From: Proales similis
Lineage: Eukaryota > Rotifera > Eurotatoria > Ploima > Proalidae
Assembly (NCBI GenBank): GCA_019059635.1
Contig: JAGVRJ010000003.1
Location: 620,001-684,000 of the forward strand
Direction of reading: 5' to 3'
Length of the DNA stretch: 64,000 nucleotides
Shown here: piece after piece, positions 20,835-30,246 of the stretch
Position numbering within the stretch: the stretch's first letter is position 1
How the letters are laid out: each line of letters opens with the position of its first letter
Translations under genes and position numbers: made by a program
The notes under the pieces: model-generated
The model's database searches: none
Told to the model about the DNA's origin: nothing
The model's input: the letters and a program-made list of their open reading frames with translations, nothing else

Positions 20835-21995
20835 CTAAATCAGATTCAAGTCAATATCGGACTCGTGCAGGCCGAGAAACGGGTCCCATTTGTGATGGTT
20901 CCAAACTGGCAGCGGAATGAATTTAAATCTAAACTTGCTGTTCAGACGAGCGTTCTCGTCCCTGAGTGAAGGATGCGCGAAGACTTCGCGACGTAATATC
21001 GACTTCCAAAAGTCGTACATTTTATTCAAGTCACTGGGTATGTGGCCAAACGCAGTGTAGTCGGCCATTCTACCTCTGAATCGTTGTGCGACTAGATTTT
21101 GATTGATTATGTATAGCGAATTGAAATGCTCATAGGTTGCACCGATGCCTTGCGCCAGCAGGCCCGTAATGTAATAATCGTCGATCCAAAAGAACGGGAT
21201 GTACCAAGAAACGTTGTACATGCGGGCAACGATCTCTCCGGAGAGAATATACGCCGAACCCGAACAGTAGGGGCTGAACCGATCCGGAGCGAACTCCTGA
21301 GGTGAAACATACCACTTGGAAGATTTCTCTCGCATCACCTTCATTCCGTCCCAGACCAAGCAGCGAATTGACCAGTCGGTTTTGTTGCCGTTTACCTTGT
21401 TCATTTGATATAGGTGGCGATAGACAATGAACGGGTTGGCGATGATGTCGTCGTCGACCTTGAGCACGAAGCGGGCGCGCGGACAGTAGGTGGACACCCA
21501 CTTGAGCGCCATGATGCCCTTGTAGGTGAGATTGCGGTAGGAGTCGACAAAGTCCTCCTGGACAATGTCGCCGTAGAGGCTGGCCTCGAGCGCCAGCTGC
21601 TCGTTGACGCGGCGGTCGCTCACCGCGCCCATCATGAACACGAGCCGGGTGTCGGGGAACATGCTCCGGCGCGCCCAGGTGTCGCGCAGCGACATGCGCC
21701 GCTTGAAGTTGCTCGGGCTCGAGTGCACGTAGATCAGCACGAACGGGTCTGTTTTGCATATGTCTGAATGCGGCTTGATGAGAAAATTGAAATCATGCCT
21801 ATTGACAATATAAGAGCGAATCGAATAATTTTTGCTTTGTTCAATTTTTGGTTCGTCGGCCAGCTTGAAGAAAATCCTGCTCGAGTTTTTCATTGGGAAG
21901 CTGACAATTCGTTGTTGTTGACCAGCACTCGCCAATTGAATAGCGAAGATTAGAGCCGACCATAATGGAAGCAAGATTTCCTCGATCAGCTTCAT
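20835..21995 (-). CDS. Beta-1,3-galactosyltransferase-like GT31 glycosyltransferase, copy 3
   Basis: Intronless, 386 residues from ATG 21995, chosen because a hydrophobic anchor (ILLPLWSALIFAIQLASAG) follows immediately; the frame is open further upstream but has no other ATG. Signatures as in copy 2: VHSSPSNFKRRM, DSYRNLTYKG, KVDDDIIAN, YCSGSAYILSG, FFWIDDYYITG. Residues about 84-192 come from the block identical to copy 2. The longer stem between anchor and catalytic domain (about residues 30-83) is unique to this copy. Golgi lumenal enzyme by family; acceptor unknown. Confidence 0.88.
   Translation of the reverse strand: MKLIEEILLPLWSALIFAIQLASAGQQQRIVSFPMKNSSRIFFKLADEPKIEQSKNYSIRSYIVNRHDFNFLIKPHSDICKTDPFVLIYVHSSPSNFKRRMSLRDTWARRSMFPDTRLVFMMGAVSDRRVNEQLALEASLYGDIVQEDFVDSYRNLTYKGIMALKWVSTYCPRARFVLKVDDDIIANPFIVYRHLYQMNKVNGNKTDWSIRCLVWDGMKVMREKSSKWYVSPQEFAPDRFSPYCSGSAYILSGEIVARMYNVSWYIPFFWIDDYYITGLLAQGIGATYEHFNSLYIINQNLVAQRFRGRMADYTAFGHIPSDLNKMYDFWKSILRREVFAHPSLRDENARLNSKFRFKFIPLPVWNHHKWDPFLGLHESDIDLNLI
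21420..21746 (-). repeat. Identical 327-bp block, copy B (in GT31 copy 3)
   Basis: Partner of the block at 19209-19535, no mismatches seen when compared line by line. Confidence 0.97.
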
Positions 21996-22758
21996 TCGCC
22001 TTGCTTTGCTTCCTTTTGCAAGTTCTATATTGTCGGCGCGACAACGGTAGCAGCCGCGGCTTCTGCTGCTTTTAACAATCGGCACTGAATTTTAGAAAAA
22101 TATCGGCAAATTAAAATGCATAATTTCAGTGGACTCGACCAGAATGCCGACGATTATGAACTACCACGATTGAGTAACAGAGAGAGAGGGAGAGGGAAAA
22201 TCCTGATTCTGTTTGTCCCTTGCTCTTGTTCCATCTGATTATGCAACGCCTACCCGCCCACCTTTGCTCAAATAGTAAAAATCCACACTCGCTCCTCGCA
22301 ACTTAGGCTAAATACTTCATCTCAGACTTGCCGGTCCATTTTTTTTTTTCTTAAAATACAGCCCAATCGTCCATCAAAAGCCTGTTGACTTGATTTATTT
22401 TATTGTGATCATTTGCTTGCTGATTTTTTTCAATTTCGTATTCGGGAAATTTTATTTGAATTTATTCTCAGCTAGATGCGATACTTGGACAAGAGTCGTG
22501 AAAATTTCAAATATTTGTGTCTAATTGAATTTTAAATTTGAAGAAAATTAGAGAAAAAATCAAATAGTCCAAAGTAAGACACGTTCGTCAATTTACTAAC
22601 AAATGAATGGTTTCAGACCTCGGCCGATAATTTATTATAATCTTAAGCGAAACCGGGCGACTCGCTCGCTCTCTCTCTCTCTTTCTCCTAATAGGCAGCG
22701 CGTTCATTTCATTTGCGACCTGGCTAGGCGAGACGAGATTTAAACAAAAAAGCTCAAA
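21996..22758. other. Intergenic region between divergent genes
   Basis: 5' regions of GT31 copy 3 (-) and ACBP (+). A CT run lies at about 22664-22686, roughly 75 bp before the ACBP start. No gene is supported. Confidence 0.45.
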
Positions 22759-23203
22759 ATGTCTCTTTCACTCGAGGATAAGTTCAAGCAGCTTTGTGAA
22801 ATCGTTCAAAACCTGCCCAAAGACGGTAAGTGTCCTATTGCGGTTCTGAATAGGCTCTTGTTTTTGAGTGCAAACGAAAAAGGCGAATTTCAGTTGGACA
22901 ATGAGACCAAGCTAAAATTCTACTCTTACTACAAGCAAGTAAACGAAGGACCCTGCAACACAGCTCAGCCTTATTTCTTCAATGTGATCGAACGCGCCAA
23001 ATGGGACGCCTGGAACGGCGTTCGTGACATGTCCAAAGAGGATGCCATGCAGGCCTATTTGGACGCGATGCGAAAGGTAGGCGCTTGTTCGTCTGGTTCT
23101 GTTTGAAACTTAAAATTTCTACTCTTGCGCTCTCAAGGTGATTGAGAGTGCGCCGTATGGAGATGAGACCGTGCAAAAGATTCAAGCTTTGCTCGATGCC
23201 TAG
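22759..23203 (+). CDS. Acyl-CoA-binding protein
   Basis: Cytosolic carrier of long-chain acyl-CoA. Three exons (22759-22825, 22883-23076, 23138-23203) encode 108 residues. Seen: KLKFYSYYKQ, GPCNTAQPYFFNVIERAKWDAWN and DAMQAYLDAMRK, the residues that contact the CoA and acyl chain. The first intron is 57 bp, divisible by three and stop-free, so an ORF scan adds 19 spurious residues after LPKDG. The C-terminus is about 20 residues longer than vertebrate ACBP. Next downstream is an ACBD5-like gene whose first intron falls at the same place (LPK-D/N-G), so the pair looks like an old tandem duplication. Confidence 0.92.
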
Positions 23204-23656
23204 GCAATGACCAGACGCTGCTCATTATAGTTGTTATTTTCGTTAAGTTTTAGTACTAGAAGCCAAAAGAATAAATTAAAAAAATTCAAGAGGCAAGCCT
23301 TTGTTTGACCTTTTTTGAAGTTTTCACTCCGAGCGGCCAGTGATAGCGAACGGTGGGGGGCGACAAGTTTTGCTTAGTTACGCTCTGGCAAAGATGGACA
23401 CGTGATTCAAATTATGCCGCACATAATCAGCACGCGTACTCCCTTCCAACGTAGACTCTGTGAACGAGAATTTGATGTTCGACTTCCAGTTATTATAATA
23501 ATTGCATTATGCGACACCGACTACTTGGAAAATAATTTTTTTTTGTTAATATTTGAGAGTATTGAAATACATGAAAGATTTAGACAAAGACTGTCCAATT
23601 TGGAACATGAGAGTAAAGCGTTTAGCTCGAGCTTAATGATCGCACTAAGAGCCACA

Positions 23657-25214
23657 ATGAGCGAACAAGTTGTGCAAAGCGTGCAGCAGCCGCCCAACTC
23701 GCTACCGCCCAACCCAGTGCTGGTCCAGCAGTTTGAGGCTGCTACTCGGGCTGTACAGAACTTGCCGAAAAATGGTAATTGTTCGTTTAGTTTTACTCAA
23801 CTTGCGTCTCTTTGTTTACATTCGATGGTCGTTCAGGCTCGTTTCAACCGTCGAATGAAATGCTTCTCAAATTCTACGGCTATTTCAAACAGGCCACATC
23901 TGGACCGTGCCGCAGCCAGAGGCCGTCTATTTTCAAAGTTGTCGAACGCGCCAAATGGGACGCTTGGAACTCTGTGAAACATTTGAGCAAAGAGGAAGCA
24001 ATGCGCGGCTACATTGAAGAAATAAAACAAGTAAGTCAGCTTATTGCTAATCTACGGCTGTTGCTGCTCTCGTTTTGTGGCTTGTTCAAAAACTAAATTC
24101 AATTTTAAACAGATTATCGAAGTAATGCCGCAGAGCGAACATGTGCAAAAGTTTATGGAAATAATTGGCCCGTTCTATGAGTTTGTTGATGACAACGGCA
24201 ACAAGTTTGAGCCGAACGAAAAGAGCAAAAAGAAAGTCAACTCGACCGGCAAGAACGTCAATGGCCTGAACGGTCATGGGCCGAAAACTGCAGCGATGAC
24301 CAGTTTCTCCGACGACGACGAGGAAGACTTTTGTGACACTTCAGATCACCTTATCGAACAGGTTCGAAACGAGTCCTCTTTAAATGCAGAAGCTTGAGAT
24401 ACATTTCTTCTTTAAAGGAGAACAATGGGAAAGATTTGCCACAGAACTCTGAAAGCGAGCCAGAGTTGTCGGGCGTTTTCGCAAGCAACGGATTCGAATC
24501 CGAACTCGTGAACGGACACCAAAATGGCGAAATTGAAAAGTTGAACGAGCCGGGAAAAATTAAGAACGGGCCTGTGACCAATGGACATCATTTGCCGGAT
24601 GAACTGGTTCAAAAACTGGGCGGCGAGATGAACACGTCGGCGCCTGGGCATGCGGCGTCAAGTCAAGGAAGAAACTCGCGGCCGGGCTCTTCCCAATCTC
24701 TCAGCCATTCCCGTTCAGGTCTTTTATCGGCCGGATTTATGGGCACCAGCGGAGGAGCCTCTTTCCAGCCTCCACAGCCGCCCTCCAACCAATTGAGTGC
24801 CGATGCCTCGTCTGATCTTAATCGTCAAATTTTGATTATACTTTTGCGCCTACAGCAAGATATGAATAATGTCATCAACCGTCTCAGTTATCTGGAGACT
24901 TCGGTCATGTCATTACAGGTAAAAAACGAGCAAAGGCCAGAATTCGTAAAAACCCATTAAACAAGCTTCAAATTGAACAGAACAATTTCCAGATGATGCG
25001 GCTAGAATCCAAAAGTCCTCCACAGCAGTACTCACCATCGTCGGCGTTCAAAGTGGTCAAGTCGACCAGCTCATCCAACTCATCCGGTTTTCTCTATTCG
25101 CTTTGTCGATTGATTGCGTCCATCGACTGGAAGACGGTCGCGATCTGTTTTATTTGGCCGTTCGTGATTCGTCTCGTCTTTTTACTCTTCAGAAAATTCC
25201 GGCTTGTCATGTAA
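23657..25214 (+). CDS. ACBD5/ACBD4-like acyl-CoA-binding membrane protein
   Basis: Five exons (23657-23774, 23837-24030, 24113-24361, 24418-24918, 24981-25214), 431 residues. N-terminal acyl-CoA-binding domain (FQPSNEMLLKFYGYFKQ, ERAKWDAWNSVKHLSKEEAM), an acidic and Asn/Gly-rich middle, a coiled coil (ILLRLQQDMNNVINRLSYLE) and a C-terminal tail anchor (VAICFIWPFVIRLVFLLF) with basic end. This is the layout of ACBD5, the peroxisomal tail-anchored protein that brings very-long-chain acyl-CoA to peroxisomes and tethers them to the ER through an FFAT motif. The Asp/Glu/Phe stretch (DDDEEDFCDTSD) is a candidate acidic FFAT-like tract, which is inference. Intron position shared with the ACBP upstream. 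Confidence 0.87.
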
Positions 25215-25473
25215 ATATCTTCACTTGAGCCACCCAGGCCAGATTGGTTAATTTCAAATTTAGAAAGCTAAAACGCAGCCGCTGAAATTAGCCAGCAAGC
25301 AGCAGTAGCACTCGGGGAACAAATAAAACGGGAAATCAAAATTAAGCCAATTCTCATTCGACCATGAGACAGAAAAGAGCGATTTTTTATCGAGTTGAGA
25401 AGAAACTTCTTTTTTTTCTACAAAAATAAAGTTAAATTTATGAAACCAATTTATAGTCGGGCTGAACTTTATT

Positions 25474-26877
25474 CTAAAAGCTACTCAATTTCTTGAGGTT
25501 GAATTCGAGCTTCTTGGCAAAGAGATCGGCATAAGAGGCCGCAATTGCTGATCGATTGCTCGATATCATGAACATCAGCTGATCCTTCCAATAGCTCAAG
25601 TGAACGAGCATGCTCGTGTCGATTGAAGGCTGAGACTGTAACGAGTCACCGAAATAGAGCTCAGTCAAGTCAAACGGACCGCTCTTGTTCAGTCTGTTGT
25701 TGTCGTGCACGTACTTGCCTCCGTTGCTGATGATCACCTCATTTCGGCTGGCCGTGTGCATAATACCCTTCAACCTGTCCGGGTTGTTTGCTTCCGCCTT
25801 GAATAGACTGGCGAATTTTTCATAGAACTCGGGCTCGGCCATCTCTTGGAATATTGCTCCATTCTCGAAGTCGGTCGATTCGCGAATCTTCTGCTCGAGA
25901 TAGACGGTCTCGGGCCAAAAGTCTTCGTACTTGCCGAAATGTGGATACAGAGCTTTCACTGCGCACAAGCTGGTCATGCAGCCCATTGCGGCAAAGTCGA
26001 CCGGCGGCGAAAGACGAAAGCGCAAGTTGGTTGCAATGCCGAACAAAATGTCCTTGGGAAACACCAAGTTGTTTTCGTCATAGATTTCCTTGAGAGTATA
26101 GAACACGCTGGCCGCTATGAAGGCGGTCAGTCGAACATTGTTTGACTTGGCGCTTGTAATCATTCGCTTGGTCGAATCCTGGTCTATTTTGAATATGTTG
26201 ATTCTAGTTCCGCATTCCAAATTATTTAGCTGAACCGGAAATGAAAAGCTCGGCTGTGGCTGGCTGCCGAGCGTTTCCCATGTGGAAGCGAACTTTTGCA
26301 TGTCAAAGCCCTGTTCATGAAATAGAGAATGTAGCCCGCCTGAATAGGGCACAATCTCGCTCATTTCAGCGCATATTTGGTCTGCTTTCACCGCGTTTAT
26401 AATGTTGGTCAATTCTATCAGCAGCTGGCTTATGTTCAGACCGTCGGTGAGAAAAAGTGGGACCAGCAGACACAGAGCGTATTTGCTTGGCTCACTATGA
26501 TGACATTCAAGCACGGCCGCTCTCCAAACACGTTCACCGCCATCGTAGTCAATTGGTTCATCGTTGAACGCCTCCATTTGACGCACCATATCTTCCTCTG
26601 ATTGCACGCATATCCAGTCGAAGTGAAAGTCTTTGTCGAGCTGGTAGCCATTTGGACTGTTGTCGATTTCCAGCCATACCTCTTCTAGACTAGAGTGGAC
26701 TCTAGCTCTCAGAATATCGTGCCGCCTGGTCAAATAGTTCAGGGCTTGCTCAACTGTCTTGCGGTCCAGTCTCTCATGTTCACTTTGAACGATTCCAACT
26801 CCGAGCACTTGGAGGTCGCCCCACTTTGAAAGATTCAAAAGTAGCTGTTCGAAGGCATCCAGCTTTATTCGTTGCAT
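25474..26877 (-). CDS. Condensation/alcohol acyltransferase-like protein with altered active site
   Basis: Intronless, 467 residues from ATG 26877; the frame is open upstream without another ATG, and a TATAAAA box about 65 bp before it supports this start. The fold follows the CoA-dependent acyltransferase / NRPS condensation family: N-terminal pairing region (ALNYLTRRHDILRARVHSSL, the usual hHPxLRt site), WRAAVLECH, then the core motif position reads PLFLTDGLN where active members have HHxxxDG, so the Asp-Gly stays but both His are gone; later LFGIATNLRFRL. Loss of the catalytic His argues for a binding protein or an unusual chemistry. Function unknown. Confidence 0.7.
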   Translation of the reverse strand: MQRIKLDAFEQLLLNLSKWGDLQVLGVGIVQSEHERLDRKTVEQALNYLTRRHDILRARVHSSLEEVWLEIDNSPNGYQLDKDFHFDWICVQSEEDMVRQMEAFNDEPIDYDGGERVWRAAVLECHHSEPSKYALCLLVPLFLTDGLNISQLLIELTNIINAVKADQICAEMSEIVPYSGGLHSLFHEQGFDMQKFASTWETLGSQPQPSFSFPVQLNNLECGTRINIFKIDQDSTKRMITSAKSNNVRLTAFIAASVFYTLKEIYDENNLVFPKDILFGIATNLRFRLSPPVDFAAMGCMTSLCAVKALYPHFGKYEDFWPETVYLEQKIRESTDFENGAIFQEMAEPEFYEKFASLFKAEANNPDRLKGIMHTASRNEVIISNGGKYVHDNNRLNKSGPFDLTELYFGDSLQSQPSIDTSMLVHLSYWKDQLMFMISSNRSAIAASYADLFAKKLEFNLKKLSSF

Positions 26878-26940
26878 CTTGAGTTGTGTTAAATTGTTTG
26901 TCTTGTCGAGTTTCGAGCCCACTTCGAACGAATGAGCCAG

Positions 26941-26948
26941 GTTTTATA
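26941..26948 (-). promoter_or_regulatory. TATA box of the acyltransferase-like gene
   Basis: TATAAAA on the minus strand, about 65-70 bp upstream of the ATG at 26877, leaving room for a short 5' UTR. Confidence 0.55.
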
Positions 26949-27290
26949 CAGCCCTAGTCAAATAAAATTATGCTAGCCCGTGTCCCAAAAACAACTCAGA
27001 CAAGGCTTAATGTGAAGCACATCACAGCTATCTGAACCGGGTTTTCTTGTTCAAAAACCAACTCGAAGACAATCGCGTCTTTCATGCAATCTCTTATCTT
27101 GCTCAATCGCTCAAGCTGTGGCTGTAAAATTTTTCTACAACTCAAATTTATCTGCGTTCTTCTGGTTGGCCTAGACAAGACAAAAGGCGCTCTGTGTTTC
27201 GCTCTGTTTTGAGTATCTTTACTCCAAAAATATGAAATTATGGAAACATGAGTGGCCAAGAATGAGTGACATCGATTGTCTTCATGGCGA

Positions 27291-29252
27291 TCAATCGTCA
27301 ATTATCAACGGCTTTGGTTTGACAAGCGCCGACTCGATTGCTTCGAATACCGTGTGAACGTCTTGATCAGCATTTATGTGAATTGCTGAGTTCTCGTAAA
27401 ACTCAAGCAGCTCTTTCACTCTGGAGTAAAAGATGGTCAATTTCTTTTTCACTTCGCTCTCCGAGTCTTTGTCTGGCCGCTTGAGGCGGTCTCTGATCTC
27501 CTGGCTCGGCGGCGGATTGAGCAGAATGTGATATCGCTCGCCGGTAATCGGGTCTAAATATCGCAAGGTCGCCCTCTCCTGAACTGAGTCGTTCGGTATG
27601 TCCAAGAAGAACACTCTATTTACAAGGTCAAACTGGCCATAAAGAGCGACTCTAAACAAGTTCAAACCTGTTGGGCGAGAGACCACTGTCTGCCAACGCG
27701 GCCGCCTGTTCCCTTGTCTTTGGATATCCATGCAGAACCCAGCCTCTTGAGACACAATCCAGCTTGCCCAGTCTCTCTTTGAGAAGAGGCAGAATCAAGC
27801 TGTCCGGAACTGAAGACAAGAATCGATTAATTTAACTTTGAGCGTGATCATCTTTAGCCATTCGAAATTACTCATTGCTCCTCGGTCAAAGTGCGGTCTG
27901 ACAGCTTTTCCGAGCACCGTCTCGTTCACGATCGCCTCTTTGATTATTTCTCGAAGCGACACTTGATCAAGAGGAAATGCCAATTCAAGTGCCCGGATCG
28001 AATTCAATTGGCGACGTTTTACCATCAACGATGTCGTATTTTCGAGCAAGTATGCTCGCCTGTGTTCTTCTTCCTGAGGCGTATGGCCCGATGAGAAGAA
28101 TCCTTGGAGTGATCGGTGCGTTGGTTCTCGCCGGCTGGCTAACATAGTCGAGGACTAAAGCAGTTTTAGAGAGAGGGAGACATCGAAACGGCAGAGCTTG
28201 ATGATTACTCTGATTGAAAATGTCTCCTTTGGGCTGATCGACGTTGATTATCTTGACAGTTGAGTTGAACACCTGCTGGATGCCGGCTATGTAGCGGTTG
28301 AATTTGACCAGACGTTCAATGAGACATTCTTCGGTGTTATTCTCAGGAACAGTGAGCCGCTCAACAACGGCCCCGTCCGATGGCCAGTCGAATGTTGTGT
28401 GATAAACATCTTTGATTTGAATTAGTTCCGACCGCTCGTTTAATCAATGGCCTTGAGAAGAATTACCTCCAGTTTTGGGGTCTATTCTCTTTCCGGCTGC
28501 TCTCTCAATCAGCATTGAGTCGGCGCCCTCGAACAGAACTTTTGAATTGAAACATTAACTGCCGACTTGTCGCAAGAGCCGCTCGCTTACTTGTATGCTT
28601 GGGGATAATTCCGGCCTCAACGAGGGCAATGGCCTGCAAACGTGTTTGTGGAAAATTCTCCAACACCCATCCCTTTCTCACGCAGTCATAGTCGCTGGTG
28701 CGAGCCTTGATCAGCTTGGCCCATTGTTCCGGAGTCAAGTTCTGAGGGCGTACAAGTTCAGTACGGTCCAGATTCACCATTAAATAGAAGGCTTACGTTC
28801 TCGTTAGGTGAAGGTCCCAACTCTTTGCTCATCGATTGCGGTATTGAAGCCACTAAGTGAGCAGGAGAAAGATGAACTGAATCCAGCTTGCTGGTCAGCA
28901 TACGGCTGTGGCTCTTCTTTCCAGATGCTGGCGGTCCGAGCACAATAATGGCCGGGGCTTGACATTCAACTCTGAGTGACATTTTCGGCAACCATAACGA
29001 AAGGCAAATTACCGTCGTTGTCTTTTTTAAGGAAATCGATCAAAAATCCGAGCGGTTCGTCAGGTCGCTGTATAATCAGCTGGGAAAGCATTCGCTGAAA
29101 GAAGTGAATTCAAACTTGATTATTGACTTGAGTGGAGAATAGGTTTCGAGCTGAACGAAATTGCCGACCTGATAGAGTTCATAAATGGCGTGCTTCTCCG
29201 CGTACAGGGCGAAATCAGGCGATATAAGCAACGGCTTGAGTGTTTGATCCAT
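27291..29252 (-). CDS. AK8: Adenylate kinase 8
   Basis: Double-domain nucleoside monophosphate kinase linked in vertebrates to motile cilia and sperm flagella. About ten short exons give near-full length (about 470; human 479). Start MDQTLKPLLISPDFALYAEK mirrors the human N-terminus. First kinase unit: VLGPPASGKKSH P-loop, SDYDCVRKGWVLENFP, GKRIDPKTG, VYHTTFDWP. Linker INVDQPKGDIFNQ, then RTNAPITPRILLIGP. Second unit: P-loop GPYASGRRTQ, in which the conserved Lys is Arg; LGKLDCVSRGWVLHGYP; LDPITGERYHILLNPPPS; ends HTVFEAIESALVKPKPLI. The Lys-to-Arg change may weaken the second site. All introns I placed are about 50-70 bp. Start chosen by homology; the frame is open a few codons further. Confidence 0.9.
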
Positions 29253-30246
29253 TCTGAAGTTGAACACTGGTCAGAGGTTGCGCTTCAAATAAACTATTGT
29301 CAACAGCTTCCAAGTGGATAGCTCTTTCAAGTTGGTTGCTAGGCAACCGACAAAGAGCCAATGCCAAGCTTCGTTCCTGTTTTGTCTTTACTTGGCTTTT
29401 ATTTGCTTGCCATGCGCTAATTCTATTTATAGACTATTGGGACATGTCAGATCAACGCAATTTATATTCAATCTTTGAGTTTGAAAGCTTAAAATGAAAT
29501 CGATATGATCCTGTCTACTTGAACGTGGCTCCCCAAAAATGATCGATTTATTCATTTAAAACGAAAGGAGAAGTGCTGTTGTTGTTTTGTTTCGGTTGAA
29601 AATCGAGAAAGAAAAGTAGGACAAGCAAAGAAACTAGAGATTAAAGGCTCGCCCACGCTTATTATTGGTTTTGTGGTTCAGTGTTTTAGTTCAGAGAAAG
29701 AACGATTTCTGCTCGCTTTGGTCGGCGAGGGCCTCGTAATAACTTGCTGCTCGAAAATCAATAGACGCTGCCAGCTAAGAGGAGCATTAGTGTCGAGGTA
29801 AGCGCACAACCTATGAACCTGGTTATGCAATTGAGTGTCGACTGTCGACGGCATTGAAGCCGGCTAAGCTGAAAGCTTTTTTCATAATTCGCGATGCAAG
29901 TTAGTCGCGCCGCTCAGCGCGAATTATGACTGCATGCGTTCATACTGAGACGATGATATTTCACAAGGATATGTGTCTGAGCGTTCGCGATTGAATTTGC
30001 GTGTGTTCGAATGAGTCTGTGTGTGTGTGTGTGTGCGCGCATGCGCGTGTACGTGTTGGTGTTCGTATTATTCGCATTCGAGCCTCATGCATTGAATTGA
30101 TAAACATTTCTGTAACTGTTCGATTCAATCAGCTTGATTGATCGATTAGACTGATGGAATGCAACAGCATCTCGGTGCAAATTGGATTAAAACGTTGCAC
30201 TCTGATCTCAATTTCGGTGTCGTTGGGGATTTAGAAAAATCTGAAA
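29253..30246. other. Intergenic region between AK8 and ANAPC4 (divergent)
   Basis: One kilobase holding both promoters. An alternating (TG)n/(CG)n stretch at about 30018-30052 could adopt Z-DNA. No gene is supported. Confidence 0.5.
30018..30052. repeat. (TG)n/(CG)n alternating purine-pyrimidine tract
   Basis: TG repeat passing into GCGCGCATGCGCGTG in the AK8/ANAPC4 intergenic region; sequence type able to form Z-DNA. Confidence 0.85.

Noticed and set aside
19203..21767. Near-identical plus-strand frames (VGDDVVVDLEHEAG...) at both GT31 genes
   Set aside because: They are antisense shadows of the shared 327-bp coding block.
29297..29497. 66-codon plus-strand frame with a hydrophobic middle
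   Set aside because: No homology or promoter; lies at the AK8 5' end with A/T-rich composition.
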